Assembly: GCF_004421005.1 (NCBI RefSeq)
Contig: NZ_CP038026.1
Span: 5,270,001 to 5,334,000 of the forward strand
DNA length: 64,000 nt
From: Pseudoduganella plicata
GTDB taxonomy: Bacteria > Pseudomonadota > Gammaproteobacteria > Burkholderiales > Burkholderiaceae_D
Direction of reading: 5' to 3'
Below the pieces are notes generated by a model. It made no database searches. It was not told the origin of the DNA and saw only the letters and a list, made by a program, of their open reading frames with translations. A program made the translations under genes and the position numbers. Below, in pieces: positions 28,902-36,661 of this stretch (position 1 is the first letter of the stretch; each line of letters starts with the position of its first letter).

Positions 28902-30305
28902 ATGAATTTCCACCAGTTTTTCCTGATCCTCCGCGCTCGACGCTGGATTCTGTTCGCGACGTTGCTGTTGACGGTCGGCGCGACGATGATCGTCAGCATG
29001 CTGCTGCCGAAGACCTACAAGGCCTCGGCATCCGTGCTGATGAACTACAAGGGTGTCGACCCGGTGACCGGTCTGGCCATGCCCGGCCAGCTGATGCCCG
29101 GCTATATGGCCACCCAGATCGACATCATCTCCAGCAAGAACGTCGCACTGCGGGTGGTTGACAGGATGAAGCTGGCGGAAAGCCCTGCCGTCATTGCGCA
29201 ATACAACGAGGCAACCAAAGGCGAGGGCACCGTGCGCGACTGGCTGGCCGATCTGCTGCTGCAGAAGGTGGAAGTCCAGCCTTCGCGCGAAAGCAGTGTC
29301 GTCAACATCAGCTTCTCCGGCAGCGATCCGCAGTTCGTCGCAGCCGTGGCAAACTCGTTTGCCGAGGAATACCAGCGTGCCACCATCCAGCTGAAGGCCG
29401 ATCCGATGAAGAAGGCCACCGGCTACTTCAACGACCAGACCAAGCAGCTGCGCGACAACCTGGAAGCGGCGCAGAGCCGCCTGTCGAAGTACCAGCAGGA
29501 CCACGGTATCGTCAGTGTCGACAACCGCCTGGACGTCGAAACCCAGCGCCTGAACGACCTGTCGGCGCAGCTCGTGGCGGCGCAGTCGCAGGCGATGGAG
29601 GCAACTTCGCGCCAGCGTTCCGCACAGGGCAACGCCGATGCGCCGGACGTGGCCAATAACCCGATCGTGCAGAATCTGAAGATGAGCCTGGCGACCGCCG
29701 AGAGCAGGCTGGCGGAAATCGGCCAACGCCTGGGTCGTAATCATCCGCAATATCTCAGCGCCCGTGCCGAGGCGGATCGCCTGCGCACCGAACTGACTAC
29801 CGCGACGCGCTCGACGTCGGCTTCGGTCGGCAACAACGCTTCCATCCTTGTGCAGCGCGAAGGCGCGCTGCGCCAGGCCCTGGCGGAACAGAAAACAAAA
29901 GTGCTGGAACTGAACCGTACCCGCGATGAGATGAACGTCCTGCAGAAGGATGTCGAAAGCGCGCTGCGTGCCTTTGACGTGACGTCGCAGCGTCTGGCGC
30001 AGACCCGTATCGAAGGCCAGGCGGACCAGTCCGACGTCGCAATACTGAACCCGGCGGTGGCCCCGCTGCGCCCATCGGGTCCAAAGGTCATGCTCAATAC
30101 GATCCTGGCGCTGTTCATGGGCACCCTGCTGGGCGTCGGTTTCTCAATGCTGGCGGAGATGATCGACCGGCGCGTGCGCAGCGACGGCGACCTCAGCGAT
30201 CTGCTGCAGATCCCCGTGCTGGGCGACATTTCGTGGAAGGCCCCAGCCCGCAAACGGTTGAGCCCATTCAACATTTTCACGCCGCGCAAACTGCGCCTCA
30301 ACTAG
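28902..30305 (+). CDS. epsF: EpsF chain-length determinant (Wzz-like)
   Basis: A 467-aa polysaccharide co-polymerase with one TM near the N-terminus (~residues 16-37) and one near the C-terminus (~395-416), enclosing a long periplasmic coiled-coil region (ATGYFNDQTKQLRDNLEAAQSRLSKYQQ..., heptads to ~residue 370). The Pro-rich segment before TM2 (AVAPLRPSGPKVMLN) is the Wzz hallmark. It has no cytoplasmic kinase domain; that role falls to EpsG, which follows at once. It sets polymer length with EpsE and EpsG. Confidence 0.94.
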   Translation: MNFHQFFLILRARRWILFATLLLTVGATMIVSMLLPKTYKASASVLMNYKGVDPVTGLAMPGQLMPGYMATQIDIISSKNVALRVVDRMKLAESPAVIAQYNEATKGEGTVRDWLADLLLQKVEVQPSRESSVVNISFSGSDPQFVAAVANSFAEEYQRATIQLKADPMKKATGYFNDQTKQLRDNLEAAQSRLSKYQQDHGIVSVDNRLDVETQRLNDLSAQLVAAQSQAMEATSRQRSAQGNADAPDVANNPIVQNLKMSLATAESRLAEIGQRLGRNHPQYLSARAEADRLRTELTTATRSTSASVGNNASILVQREGALRQALAEQKTKVLELNRTRDEMNVLQKDVESALRAFDVTSQRLAQTRIEGQADQSDVAILNPAVAPLRPSGPKVMLNTILALFMGTLLGVGFSMLAEMIDRRVRSDGDLSDLLQIPVLGDISWKAPARKRLSPFNIFTPRKLRLN

Positions 30306-30318
30306 GATGGAACAGAAC

Positions 30319-31197
30319 ATGAATTCCGCACTGCAATCGGTTACTCCTCCTGCGTCCGTGAACCGCGGCGGCGAGTCCAATATCGGCAGCCTGCTGCTTG
30401 AATCGGGCAAGATTACGCCGGAAAACGCCGAGCGCGTGCTGCGTATGCAAAAAGAGCTGGGCATCCGCTTCGGCGAGGCGGCACAGCGACTCGGTCTCAT
30501 CAACGAGTCCGACATCCAGGAAATCCTGGCGCGCCAGTTCGACTACCCGTACCTGCAGCCGGGCGCCGGTAAGTTTTCGGACAAGCTCGTCGCGGCCTAC
30601 CAGCCATTCAGCCCGCAGGTGGAACGCCTGCGTGCCGTGCGCAGCCAGCTGATGCTGCGCTGGATGGCACGCGGCCATAAGTCGCTCGTGATCGCCAGTG
30701 TGGCGCCGGGCGAAGGCGCCAGCTTGTTTGCGGCAAACCTGGCCGTCGTGTTCTCGCAGCTGGGCGAGCAGACGCTGCTGGTCGATGCGAACCTGCGTGC
30801 CCCTGCTCAGGCGCGCATTTTCGATCTGCGCAACAGCCAGGGGCTCTCCGACATGCTCGCGGGCCGTGTCGGCCGCGACGCAATCGCGAAAATTGATTCG
30901 TTCGTCGACCTGTCCGTGCTGAGTGCGGGTACGCTGCCGCCGAACCCGCTGGAACTGCTGAGCCGTTCGACGTTCGCAACGATGTCGCGCGAACTCGAGG
31001 CCCAGTACGATACGGTGCTCTACGATGCTTCCGCGTTCTCGATCGGTTCCGATGCGCTGGCGGTGGCGTCGCGCATCGGTGGCGTGCTGCTGGTGGTCCG
31101 GAAGAACCATACGAGCGTTGCCGAGGTCCATGCGGCGACCGAGCAGCTGGTTCAGTCGGGCGCACAGGTGGTCGGATCCGTTCTGGTGGACTTCTGA
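30319..31197 (+). CDS. epsG: EpsG chain-length regulator, tyrosine-kinase-like with degenerate Walker A
   Basis: A 292-aa protein. After ~110 N-terminal residues that resemble a MshEN/GspE-N-like segment (IGSLLLESGKITPENAERVLRMQ, EILARQFDYPYL), it has a bacterial tyrosine kinase fold. The Walker A region reads SVAPGEGASLFAAN, with Ala134 where Wzc-type kinases have Lys (EpsG relatives often have Arg). Walker A' is LLVDANLRAP rather than LLIDADLR, and the Walker B-like strand is TVLYDAS. There is no Tyr-rich tail. ATP hydrolysis may be lost, leaving a structural partner of EpsF. An alternative start lies at 30307. It overlaps exosortase by 1 bp. Confidence 0.92.
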   Translation: MNSALQSVTPPASVNRGGESNIGSLLLESGKITPENAERVLRMQKELGIRFGEAAQRLGLINESDIQEILARQFDYPYLQPGAGKFSDKLVAAYQPFSPQVERLRAVRSQLMLRWMARGHKSLVIASVAPGEGASLFAANLAVVFSQLGEQTLLVDANLRAPAQARIFDLRNSQGLSDMLAGRVGRDAIAKIDSFVDLSVLSAGTLPPNPLELLSRSTFATMSRELEAQYDTVLYDASAFSIGSDALAVASRIGGVLLVVRKNHTSVAEVHAATEQLVQSGAQVVGSVLVDF

Positions 31198-32096
31198 TGA
31201 TACCGATGGCGCGCGAGCAGGTGTTGGCTGCCGGAACCCGGCAGCGCCCCGACGGGCTGCTGGACTGGCTGCCCATAACGTTTGGATTTCTTGTCCTGTA
31301 TATCCCGTCGTTCTACTCGCTGTTCACGGGTATCTGGATGTCCGAGGAACAGGCGCATGGTCCCATCATCCTGTTCCTGTCGATCTGGCTGATCTGGCGC
31401 AAACGACATGAGATGCTCGCCGCGGCGCAGCCCGGCAAGGGCACCATCGCCGGCTGGCTGCTGTTCGTCGTCGGCCTGCTGCTGTACATCTTCGGCCGTT
31501 CGCAGCAGATTCTCGCGTTCGAGATCGGTTCGTTTATCGCCATCGTGGCGGGTTTGCTGTGCATCAAGCTGGGTACGCCGGCATTGCGCGTCGTCTGGTT
31601 CCCGTTCTTCTTCATGTTATTCATGGTTCCGCTGCCATCGGCGGTGGTTGCGGCACTGACATTGCCGATGAAGATGGCGGTTTCGTATGTGAGCGAGCAT
31701 ATTCTGTACTGGGCCGGCTACCCGATCGCCCGCAGCGGCGTCATTTTACAGATCGGCCAATATCAGTTGCTCGTGGCGGACGCCTGTGCAGGTCTGCAGA
31801 CGCTCCTGACGCTGGAAGCGCTTGGCTTGTTCTACCTGAACGTCGTGCGTCACACGTCTACGTTCCGCAACGTGGCGCTGGCACTGATGATCATCCCGAT
31901 CTCCTTCACAGCGAATGTAATGCGGGTGATGGTGCTGACCCTGATCACATACCACTGGGGTGACGCGGCAGGACAGGGTTTCCTGCACGGTTTCGCCGGG
32001 ATGGTGCTGTTCGTCAGTGCCCTGGTCCTCATTCTCGGCATCGATTCGCTGCTGCAGTGGTTTGTTACTTATCGTCAGAAAAAGGAAATGCGATGA
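31197..32096 (+). CDS. xrtB: exosortase B (XrtB/EpsH)
   Basis: A 299-aa polytopic membrane cysteine protease-transpeptidase of the exosortase family. The active-site triad is intact: Cys197 in ADACAGLQTL, Arg243 in FTANVMRVMVL and His264 in FLHGFAG. It is predicted to cut at Pro-Glu-Pro tails and help deliver PEP-CTERM proteins; candidates in the window start at 20418, 39740 and 63611. Its position between EpsG and EpsI is the exosortase B arrangement. It starts at the ATG overlapping the EpsG stop; a second Met nine bases later is possible. Confidence 0.95.
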   Translation: MIPMAREQVLAAGTRQRPDGLLDWLPITFGFLVLYIPSFYSLFTGIWMSEEQAHGPIILFLSIWLIWRKRHEMLAAAQPGKGTIAGWLLFVVGLLLYIFGRSQQILAFEIGSFIAIVAGLLCIKLGTPALRVVWFPFFFMLFMVPLPSAVVAALTLPMKMAVSYVSEHILYWAGYPIARSGVILQIGQYQLLVADACAGLQTLLTLEALGLFYLNVVRHTSTFRNVALALMIIPISFTANVMRVMVLTLITYHWGDAAGQGFLHGFAGMVLFVSALVLILGIDSLLQWFVTYRQKKEMR

Positions 32097-32776
32097 AGCG
32101 GTCGACGATTACCAGCTGGATACTGGGCGGCACGATGTTGCTGTCCGCCTGGGCGACTGTGGCAATCACACCGACGGTCAAGCTGTCGGAGACGCGCCCG
32201 CCTATCGTGCTGGCGCAAAGTATTCCGGAACGCTTTGGCGACTGGCAGGTGGACAAGGCCCAGGTTGCCGCGGTCGTCAACCCGACCACCGTCGCGGAAC
32301 TGAACAAGATCTATGCGGAAACCCTGTCGCGTACGTACGTCAACAGCAGCGGCGAGCGCATCATGCTATCGATTGCGTATGGCACCGACCAGCGCGACAA
32401 CCTTGCGGTGCACTTCCCTGAAGGCTGCTACGGTGGCCAGGGCTTCGCGGTGGAGCAGACCGTACGTGGCCAGCTGACGACGGTTGCCGGCAAGATCCCT
32501 GTCTCCCGCACGATGGCTACCCTGAACACGCGCATTGAACCGATCACTTACTGGGTTGTTGTCGGCAATCGGGCCGTACCAACGTCGTGGGAAGTCAAGA
32601 AAGAGAAGCTGGCATATGCTGTGCGCGGGCTGATTCCGGACGCTACCTTGATGCGCGTCTCCAACGTCACTGCGGACAAGGAGGCGGGATACCGCCTGCA
32701 GGAGCAGTTCGTCGCTCAGTTGATGGATGCACTGCCACCGGCCTCGCGGTCTCATTTCAGCGGAACAGGCGACTAA
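32093..32776 (+). CDS. epsI: exosortase-associated protein EpsI
   Basis: A 227-aa protein overlapping exosortase by 4 bp. One N-terminal hydrophobic segment anchors it in the membrane. The rest is periplasmic and follows the EpsI pattern: IPERFGDWQVDK, a conserved YVNSSGERIMLSIAYGTDQ strand, HFPEGCYGGQGF with the family Cys in the P-x-x-C-Y motif, and RIEPITYWVVVG. EpsI is always coupled to exosortases in such loci and its exact role in sorting or polysaccharide output is not known. Confidence 0.93.
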   Translation: MKRSTITSWILGGTMLLSAWATVAITPTVKLSETRPPIVLAQSIPERFGDWQVDKAQVAAVVNPTTVAELNKIYAETLSRTYVNSSGERIMLSIAYGTDQRDNLAVHFPEGCYGGQGFAVEQTVRGQLTTVAGKIPVSRTMATLNTRIEPITYWVVVGNRAVPTSWEVKKEKLAYAVRGLIPDATLMRVSNVTADKEAGYRLQEQFVAQLMDALPPASRSHFSGTGD

Positions 32777-32785
32777 GTATTCCCT

Positions 32786-34366
32786 ATGAGTTCTCTGCTA
32801 CAAAAGCTGCACCTGCCCGGCAGGCTGCGACCGGGCACCTCTGCCCGTGCCCGCTTCAAGGCGCCAAAGGCGTCCGCGGCAATGATGGTACTGGGTGCTA
32901 TCTCCATTGCGCTCCTGATGGGCGCAGTCGTCGGCCTGGGCGCCGTGCAGCTGACGGTTGCGCTGTCGGGGCTGCTGTTATTTCTGCCTCTCCTGTTCCT
33001 CATCAATACCCGGGTATTGATGCCGCTCCTGCTGGTGATGGTGTTCGTGATCCAGGGATCAGCTCAATATGCATTCAACATGCGGCTGGCGACCTGGCTG
33101 GCGACGATGCTGTGCGGACTGTTCTTCATTCGCGCCATTCTTGAGCTGACGAACCGGCGCGGCAGCACGCCCGCGCCTTCGCGCCAGTTCCCTGGACCGG
33201 GGACCGTCATCACGGCGGCGTCGCTGTATCTGCTGTGCTACTTCTTCAGTCTGGCTCTCGGCCACGCGACGCCGCTCCAGATCATTTCGACTGTACGGTT
33301 CACATTGCCGATGTTTGGCGTTCTGTTCGCGTTTTACTGGTTCAACTGGCAGGAAGAGCGCATCACGCGTCTGTGGTGGATTCTCGTGATGATCACGGTG
33401 CTGCAGGTGCCGGTGGTGGTATATCAGCACTTCATCATGGTGAGCACTGTTGGCTGGGATGCCATTTCCGGCACATTTGGTAGCGGCATGAGTGCGATTA
33501 TGGTCATATTCGCCATTGCGACGCTGATGTTCGTCCTGGCCCGCTGGTCGAGAGGGCTGACGAGCACTTCGGTCCTTGTTTGCACCACGGCGTGCGTACT
33601 CGCCGTGATCCTGCTCGGCGAGGTGAAGGCGGCGCTGGTCTGGCTCCCCTTGGGCGTGCTGTGGATCCTGCGGCGTCGCGTGCTGCGCAACGTCGTGGGG
33701 TTTATTATGTATTCGTGCCTTGTGCTTGCGTTCACCGCGGGTACGTATGCGGCCTATAAAGCCATGTACTGGAAAGCTGGCGCGGCCCACGCCGAGACTC
33801 TGGCTGAAAAGCTCGACTATATCTCCGGCTATGCTATCGATCCGAACAACATTAATAACCGGACGGGCGAGGTAAGCCGGGGCGCCTCGATGATGCTGTG
33901 GTATCGCGACAGCGTCTCGGCAACGAAAGAGCGGCTGATCGGGTATGGACCCGGTGCCAGCGCCAGCAGCTCCGCGACAGGTTTCGGCGTAGTGGCGATG
34001 CGCTATCGGCCACTGGGGATCGCCGCAACGACAGTGGCAGCGTTATTGTGGGATGTCGGTGTGGTGGGATTGCTCTGCTACATCGTTTTCCTCGTGACAG
34101 GAATTGTCGCGGGCTTTCGCTTCGTCCGGCGCGGTACCGCAAGCCCGGCAATTCTCAGCATTGTCGATGCGTCAGTAGGGACACTCACCCTGCTCCTGAC
34201 GACACTGTTCTACAACCGCGCGCTGCTCGACGAACCTACCGTTCAGCTCTTGTGCTTCCTGAGCCTCGGCTGGATCGTACAATGCTGCCGCTACCACGAC
34301 AAAGGTGAGTCCTCCACCGTCAGCTCGGCCTCCCCGGTGGCAATGCCTGCCGTGAAAACGGCATGA
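32786..34366 (+). CDS. O-antigen/exopolysaccharide polymerase-like membrane protein (Wzy)
   Basis: A 526-aa protein with ~11-12 hydrophobic segments and a large hydrophilic loop between late TMs (about residues 325-400, YWKAGAAHAETLAEKLDYISGYAIDP...NNRTGEVSRGASMML). This is the layout of Wzy-type repeat-unit polymerases and O-antigen ligases, which are poorly conserved in sequence. The Arg-rich loop segment and the RLIGYGPGASASSS motif fit the Wzy_C/O-antigen-ligase class. Neighbours Wzx (4-bp overlap) and EpsF/G support a Wzy-dependent pathway. Polymerase versus ligase cannot be settled from the sequence alone. Confidence 0.78.
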   Translation: MSSLLQKLHLPGRLRPGTSARARFKAPKASAAMMVLGAISIALLMGAVVGLGAVQLTVALSGLLLFLPLLFLINTRVLMPLLLVMVFVIQGSAQYAFNMRLATWLATMLCGLFFIRAILELTNRRGSTPAPSRQFPGPGTVITAASLYLLCYFFSLALGHATPLQIISTVRFTLPMFGVLFAFYWFNWQEERITRLWWILVMITVLQVPVVVYQHFIMVSTVGWDAISGTFGSGMSAIMVIFAIATLMFVLARWSRGLTSTSVLVCTTACVLAVILLGEVKAALVWLPLGVLWILRRRVLRNVVGFIMYSCLVLAFTAGTYAAYKAMYWKAGAAHAETLAEKLDYISGYAIDPNNINNRTGEVSRGASMMLWYRDSVSATKERLIGYGPGASASSSATGFGVVAMRYRPLGIAATTVAALLWDVGVVGLLCYIVFLVTGIVAGFRFVRRGTASPAILSIVDASVGTLTLLLTTLFYNRALLDEPTVQLLCFLSLGWIVQCCRYHDKGESSTVSSASPVAMPAVKTA

Positions 34367-35628
34367 CGGCGAACGCGGCTTTCCGCAATCTCGTCAAGAA
34401 CAGCTCCATGATGTTCCTGCTGAATGTGGCGGGTGCGGGGGTGAGCGTGATTACGATCCCCATCATGCTGAAAATCATGGGCGTCGAAAGCTATGGGCAG
34501 CTCGTTCTCGTCCAGGCGATTGCGCTCGCCGTCTTTACCGTATGTACGTTCCAGTACTGGCAAGGCCTGTTGATCGCGCTGCCGGGACATCGCATGGGGC
34601 ATGTAGCGCTGCGCCGCGCCGTTCTGCGCAGTTTCGCGTTCGAATCGGTCGGTATTGCTGTCGTGCTCGTGCTCCTGACCGCCCTGTCCCTGTTCGGCAT
34701 CAAGCAGTTCGGCAAGTTCAGCACCCTCGAGGTGTTGCTGCTCTCCGTGGCAGCGGTATTCCCCATGCTGGGCACACACACGGCGTACTTCCGCCTGGTG
34801 AATAAATATAACGTATTGATGATGGCGGGCTTCCTGGCCAGTTTGATCAAACTTGTACTGCTGATGCTCGTCGCGCGTTTCAGCCCGTCGATTTCCATGC
34901 TCGTGGCCGCGTTTGTGCTGCCGGAGCTGGTACGCTTCCTGTTGTTGTTCTACATGATTTTCCGCTGGCGGCACGGCGTGGAAGGCCAGCTCGACGCGAA
35001 CGCCATTAACCAGCGTAAGTTGATCGATGCCGGCCGGTGGAGTACATTGCAGGCCATCTGCGACCTGCCGGTGGTACAGCTCGACCGCATTATCATTGGC
35101 TTCACCTTGCCCGGGCATAACCTCGGCGTCTTTGCGATCTTGAAACGCATTTACAGCCTGATCAATATGGCGACAGCGCCGTTCTACTCGACGTCGATCC
35201 CTGAGTTCGCTGCCCGCGTAAACGCCGGCGATATTCCCGCCGCGTTTGGCTTGTGGCGACGAACGATGAAGCTGCTGTTTGGCGTGTCCGCTCTGGCGGC
35301 ATTCGGGTGTTTTGCGCTGAAGGGATTGTGGATGCCCTACCTGTTCCCAGTGCTGCAGGATTATCAGGGCGAGTTTTTTGTCGTGCTGCTCAGCGCCGTG
35401 GTCGCGGGCGGGTTCATCACCACCCACTCCCTCTACTGGGCACTGGGTAATCTGAAACGGTCGACGCTCATCACAGTCCTGACGAACTTGCTGTACCTTG
35501 GACTGCTGTGGCTGCTCACCTGGGCATTCGGACTGATTGGCGCGTTGAGTGCCTTCCTGGTGCACGTATTCGTTGTCGCGGCCGTTAAAATAACTCTTCT
35601 CAACAGTAAATATACTTTGCAACCATGA
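34363..35628 (+). CDS. polysaccharide flippase (Wzx-like, MOP superfamily)
   Basis: A 421-aa integral membrane protein with ~12 TM segments. The N-terminal signature NAAFRNLVKNSSMMFLLNVAGAGVSVITIP is typical of Wzx flippases that move lipid-linked repeat units to the periplasm. Later the charged loop FKLGKF..FAIDGRW is replaced here by RKLIDAGRWSTLQAI and DRIIIGFTLPG, a common MOP flippase region. It overlaps the polymerase gene and the following transferase gene by 4 bp each, showing tight co-translation. Confidence 0.9.
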   Translation: MTANAAFRNLVKNSSMMFLLNVAGAGVSVITIPIMLKIMGVESYGQLVLVQAIALAVFTVCTFQYWQGLLIALPGHRMGHVALRRAVLRSFAFESVGIAVVLVLLTALSLFGIKQFGKFSTLEVLLLSVAAVFPMLGTHTAYFRLVNKYNVLMMAGFLASLIKLVLLMLVARFSPSISMLVAAFVLPELVRFLLLFYMIFRWRHGVEGQLDANAINQRKLIDAGRWSTLQAICDLPVVQLDRIIIGFTLPGHNLGVFAILKRIYSLINMATAPFYSTSIPEFAARVNAGDIPAAFGLWRRTMKLLFGVSALAAFGCFALKGLWMPYLFPVLQDYQGEFFVVLLSAVVAGGFITTHSLYWALGNLKRSTLITVLTNLLYLGLLWLLTWAFGLIGALSAFLVHVFVVAAVKITLLNSKYTLQP

Positions 35629-36335
35629 TTCCCAAGATTATTCATTATTGCTGGTTCGGCGATGGCCAGATGGGTGCGATTCACCAGCGGTGTATTGAGT
35701 CTTGGCGAAAGTATTGCCCTGACTATGAATTGCGGCTGTGGAATGAATCGAATTCGAATATCGATAATATATACTGCAAAGAGGCCATTGCCCGGAAGAA
35801 ATGGGCTTTTGTCGCGGACTATGTGCGCTTCGACGCGCTAGCGAAACACGGAGGGATCTATCTCGACACCGACGTCGAGCTGATTCAGTCGCTCGACAGT
35901 ATTCTCGACCACGATAACTGCGTGATCGCTCGCGAGTCGCCGATGAGCATTGCCACCGGGTTTATCGCCTGTAGCGCGAACGATCCGGTTATGCTGACGG
36001 CGCGCCGCCTGATGGACGAGGAATTGCCGCGCAAGCGCATCTTCGCCACATCGCCGGTGATCGTTAAGCATGCCATCTCGCTGCACTCACCGCAGAGCGC
36101 CCTGATACTGGCGGAAGAAACCTTCTACCCGTTCAATCCATATGACCGCTCACGCAAGCCGAACGCAAGACAATTGATGTTCAGTGATGTTACCGCCTCG
36201 ACTATCGGTATCCATCATTATGGTCCCGTGGTTTCGTGGGCTGACTCTCGGTACAAACGCGCAATTGCCAGAATACGTCGCGCATTGTCAATCAAGCTCA
36301 ACTGGGAATTATCCTTCACGCCCTTCAGTTCCTGA
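35625..36335 (+). CDS. GT32-type glycosyltransferase (capsular synthesis family)
   Basis: A 236-aa cytoplasmic transferase. The start MIPKIIHYCWFG is the GT32 opening, followed by SWRKYCPDYELRLWNE and the metal-binding DxD region FVADYVRFDALAKHGGIYLDTDVE (DTD near residue 86). It should add a hexose (often galactose or mannose) to the lipid-linked repeat unit. Codon use here is less GC-biased (many AT-rich codons at 35740-35800), as is common for sugar transferase genes acquired by exchange. Overlap ATGA with the flippase. Confidence 0.9.
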   Translation: MIPKIIHYCWFGDGQMGAIHQRCIESWRKYCPDYELRLWNESNSNIDNIYCKEAIARKKWAFVADYVRFDALAKHGGIYLDTDVELIQSLDSILDHDNCVIARESPMSIATGFIACSANDPVMLTARRLMDEELPRKRIFATSPVIVKHAISLHSPQSALILAEETFYPFNPYDRSRKPNARQLMFSDVTASTIGIHHYGPVVSWADSRYKRAIARIRRALSIKLNWELSFTPFSS

Positions 36336-36661
36336 GTGCGCAAATGTGCCGCCGCCCGGATGAGCGAGTAACGGCGGCCACGTTTCATCCGCGCCGGATA
36401 TCGATGAGTATTTATTATGTGTTTTAGCGACTGAGCAAGAGATGCACCGAAGTCAAGATCCTTGATAATCAGTTATTGCATCGATATATCAATGCGGCGT
36501 TTTCAACACATTCTCAAAAAAAGTTTCAGTTCATTACCTTGTGGCAACGATTTTTTTGTTCGCTCCGTGTATATTACGTCCCAGGTCGCTCGTTTCCATG
36601 CGGCATGTTCCAGTTGGCGCCGCTTCATGCGCGCCACGACGTACCAAACACAGGAGTTAGA
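36336..36661 (+). other. intergenic region before the lyase gene
   Basis: 326 bp without a convincing gene. The frame of the lyase stays open upstream to 36476, but that part is AT-rich and not protein-like. The stretch probably holds the lyase promoter and leader; no clean -35/-10 pair was identified. Confidence 0.5.
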
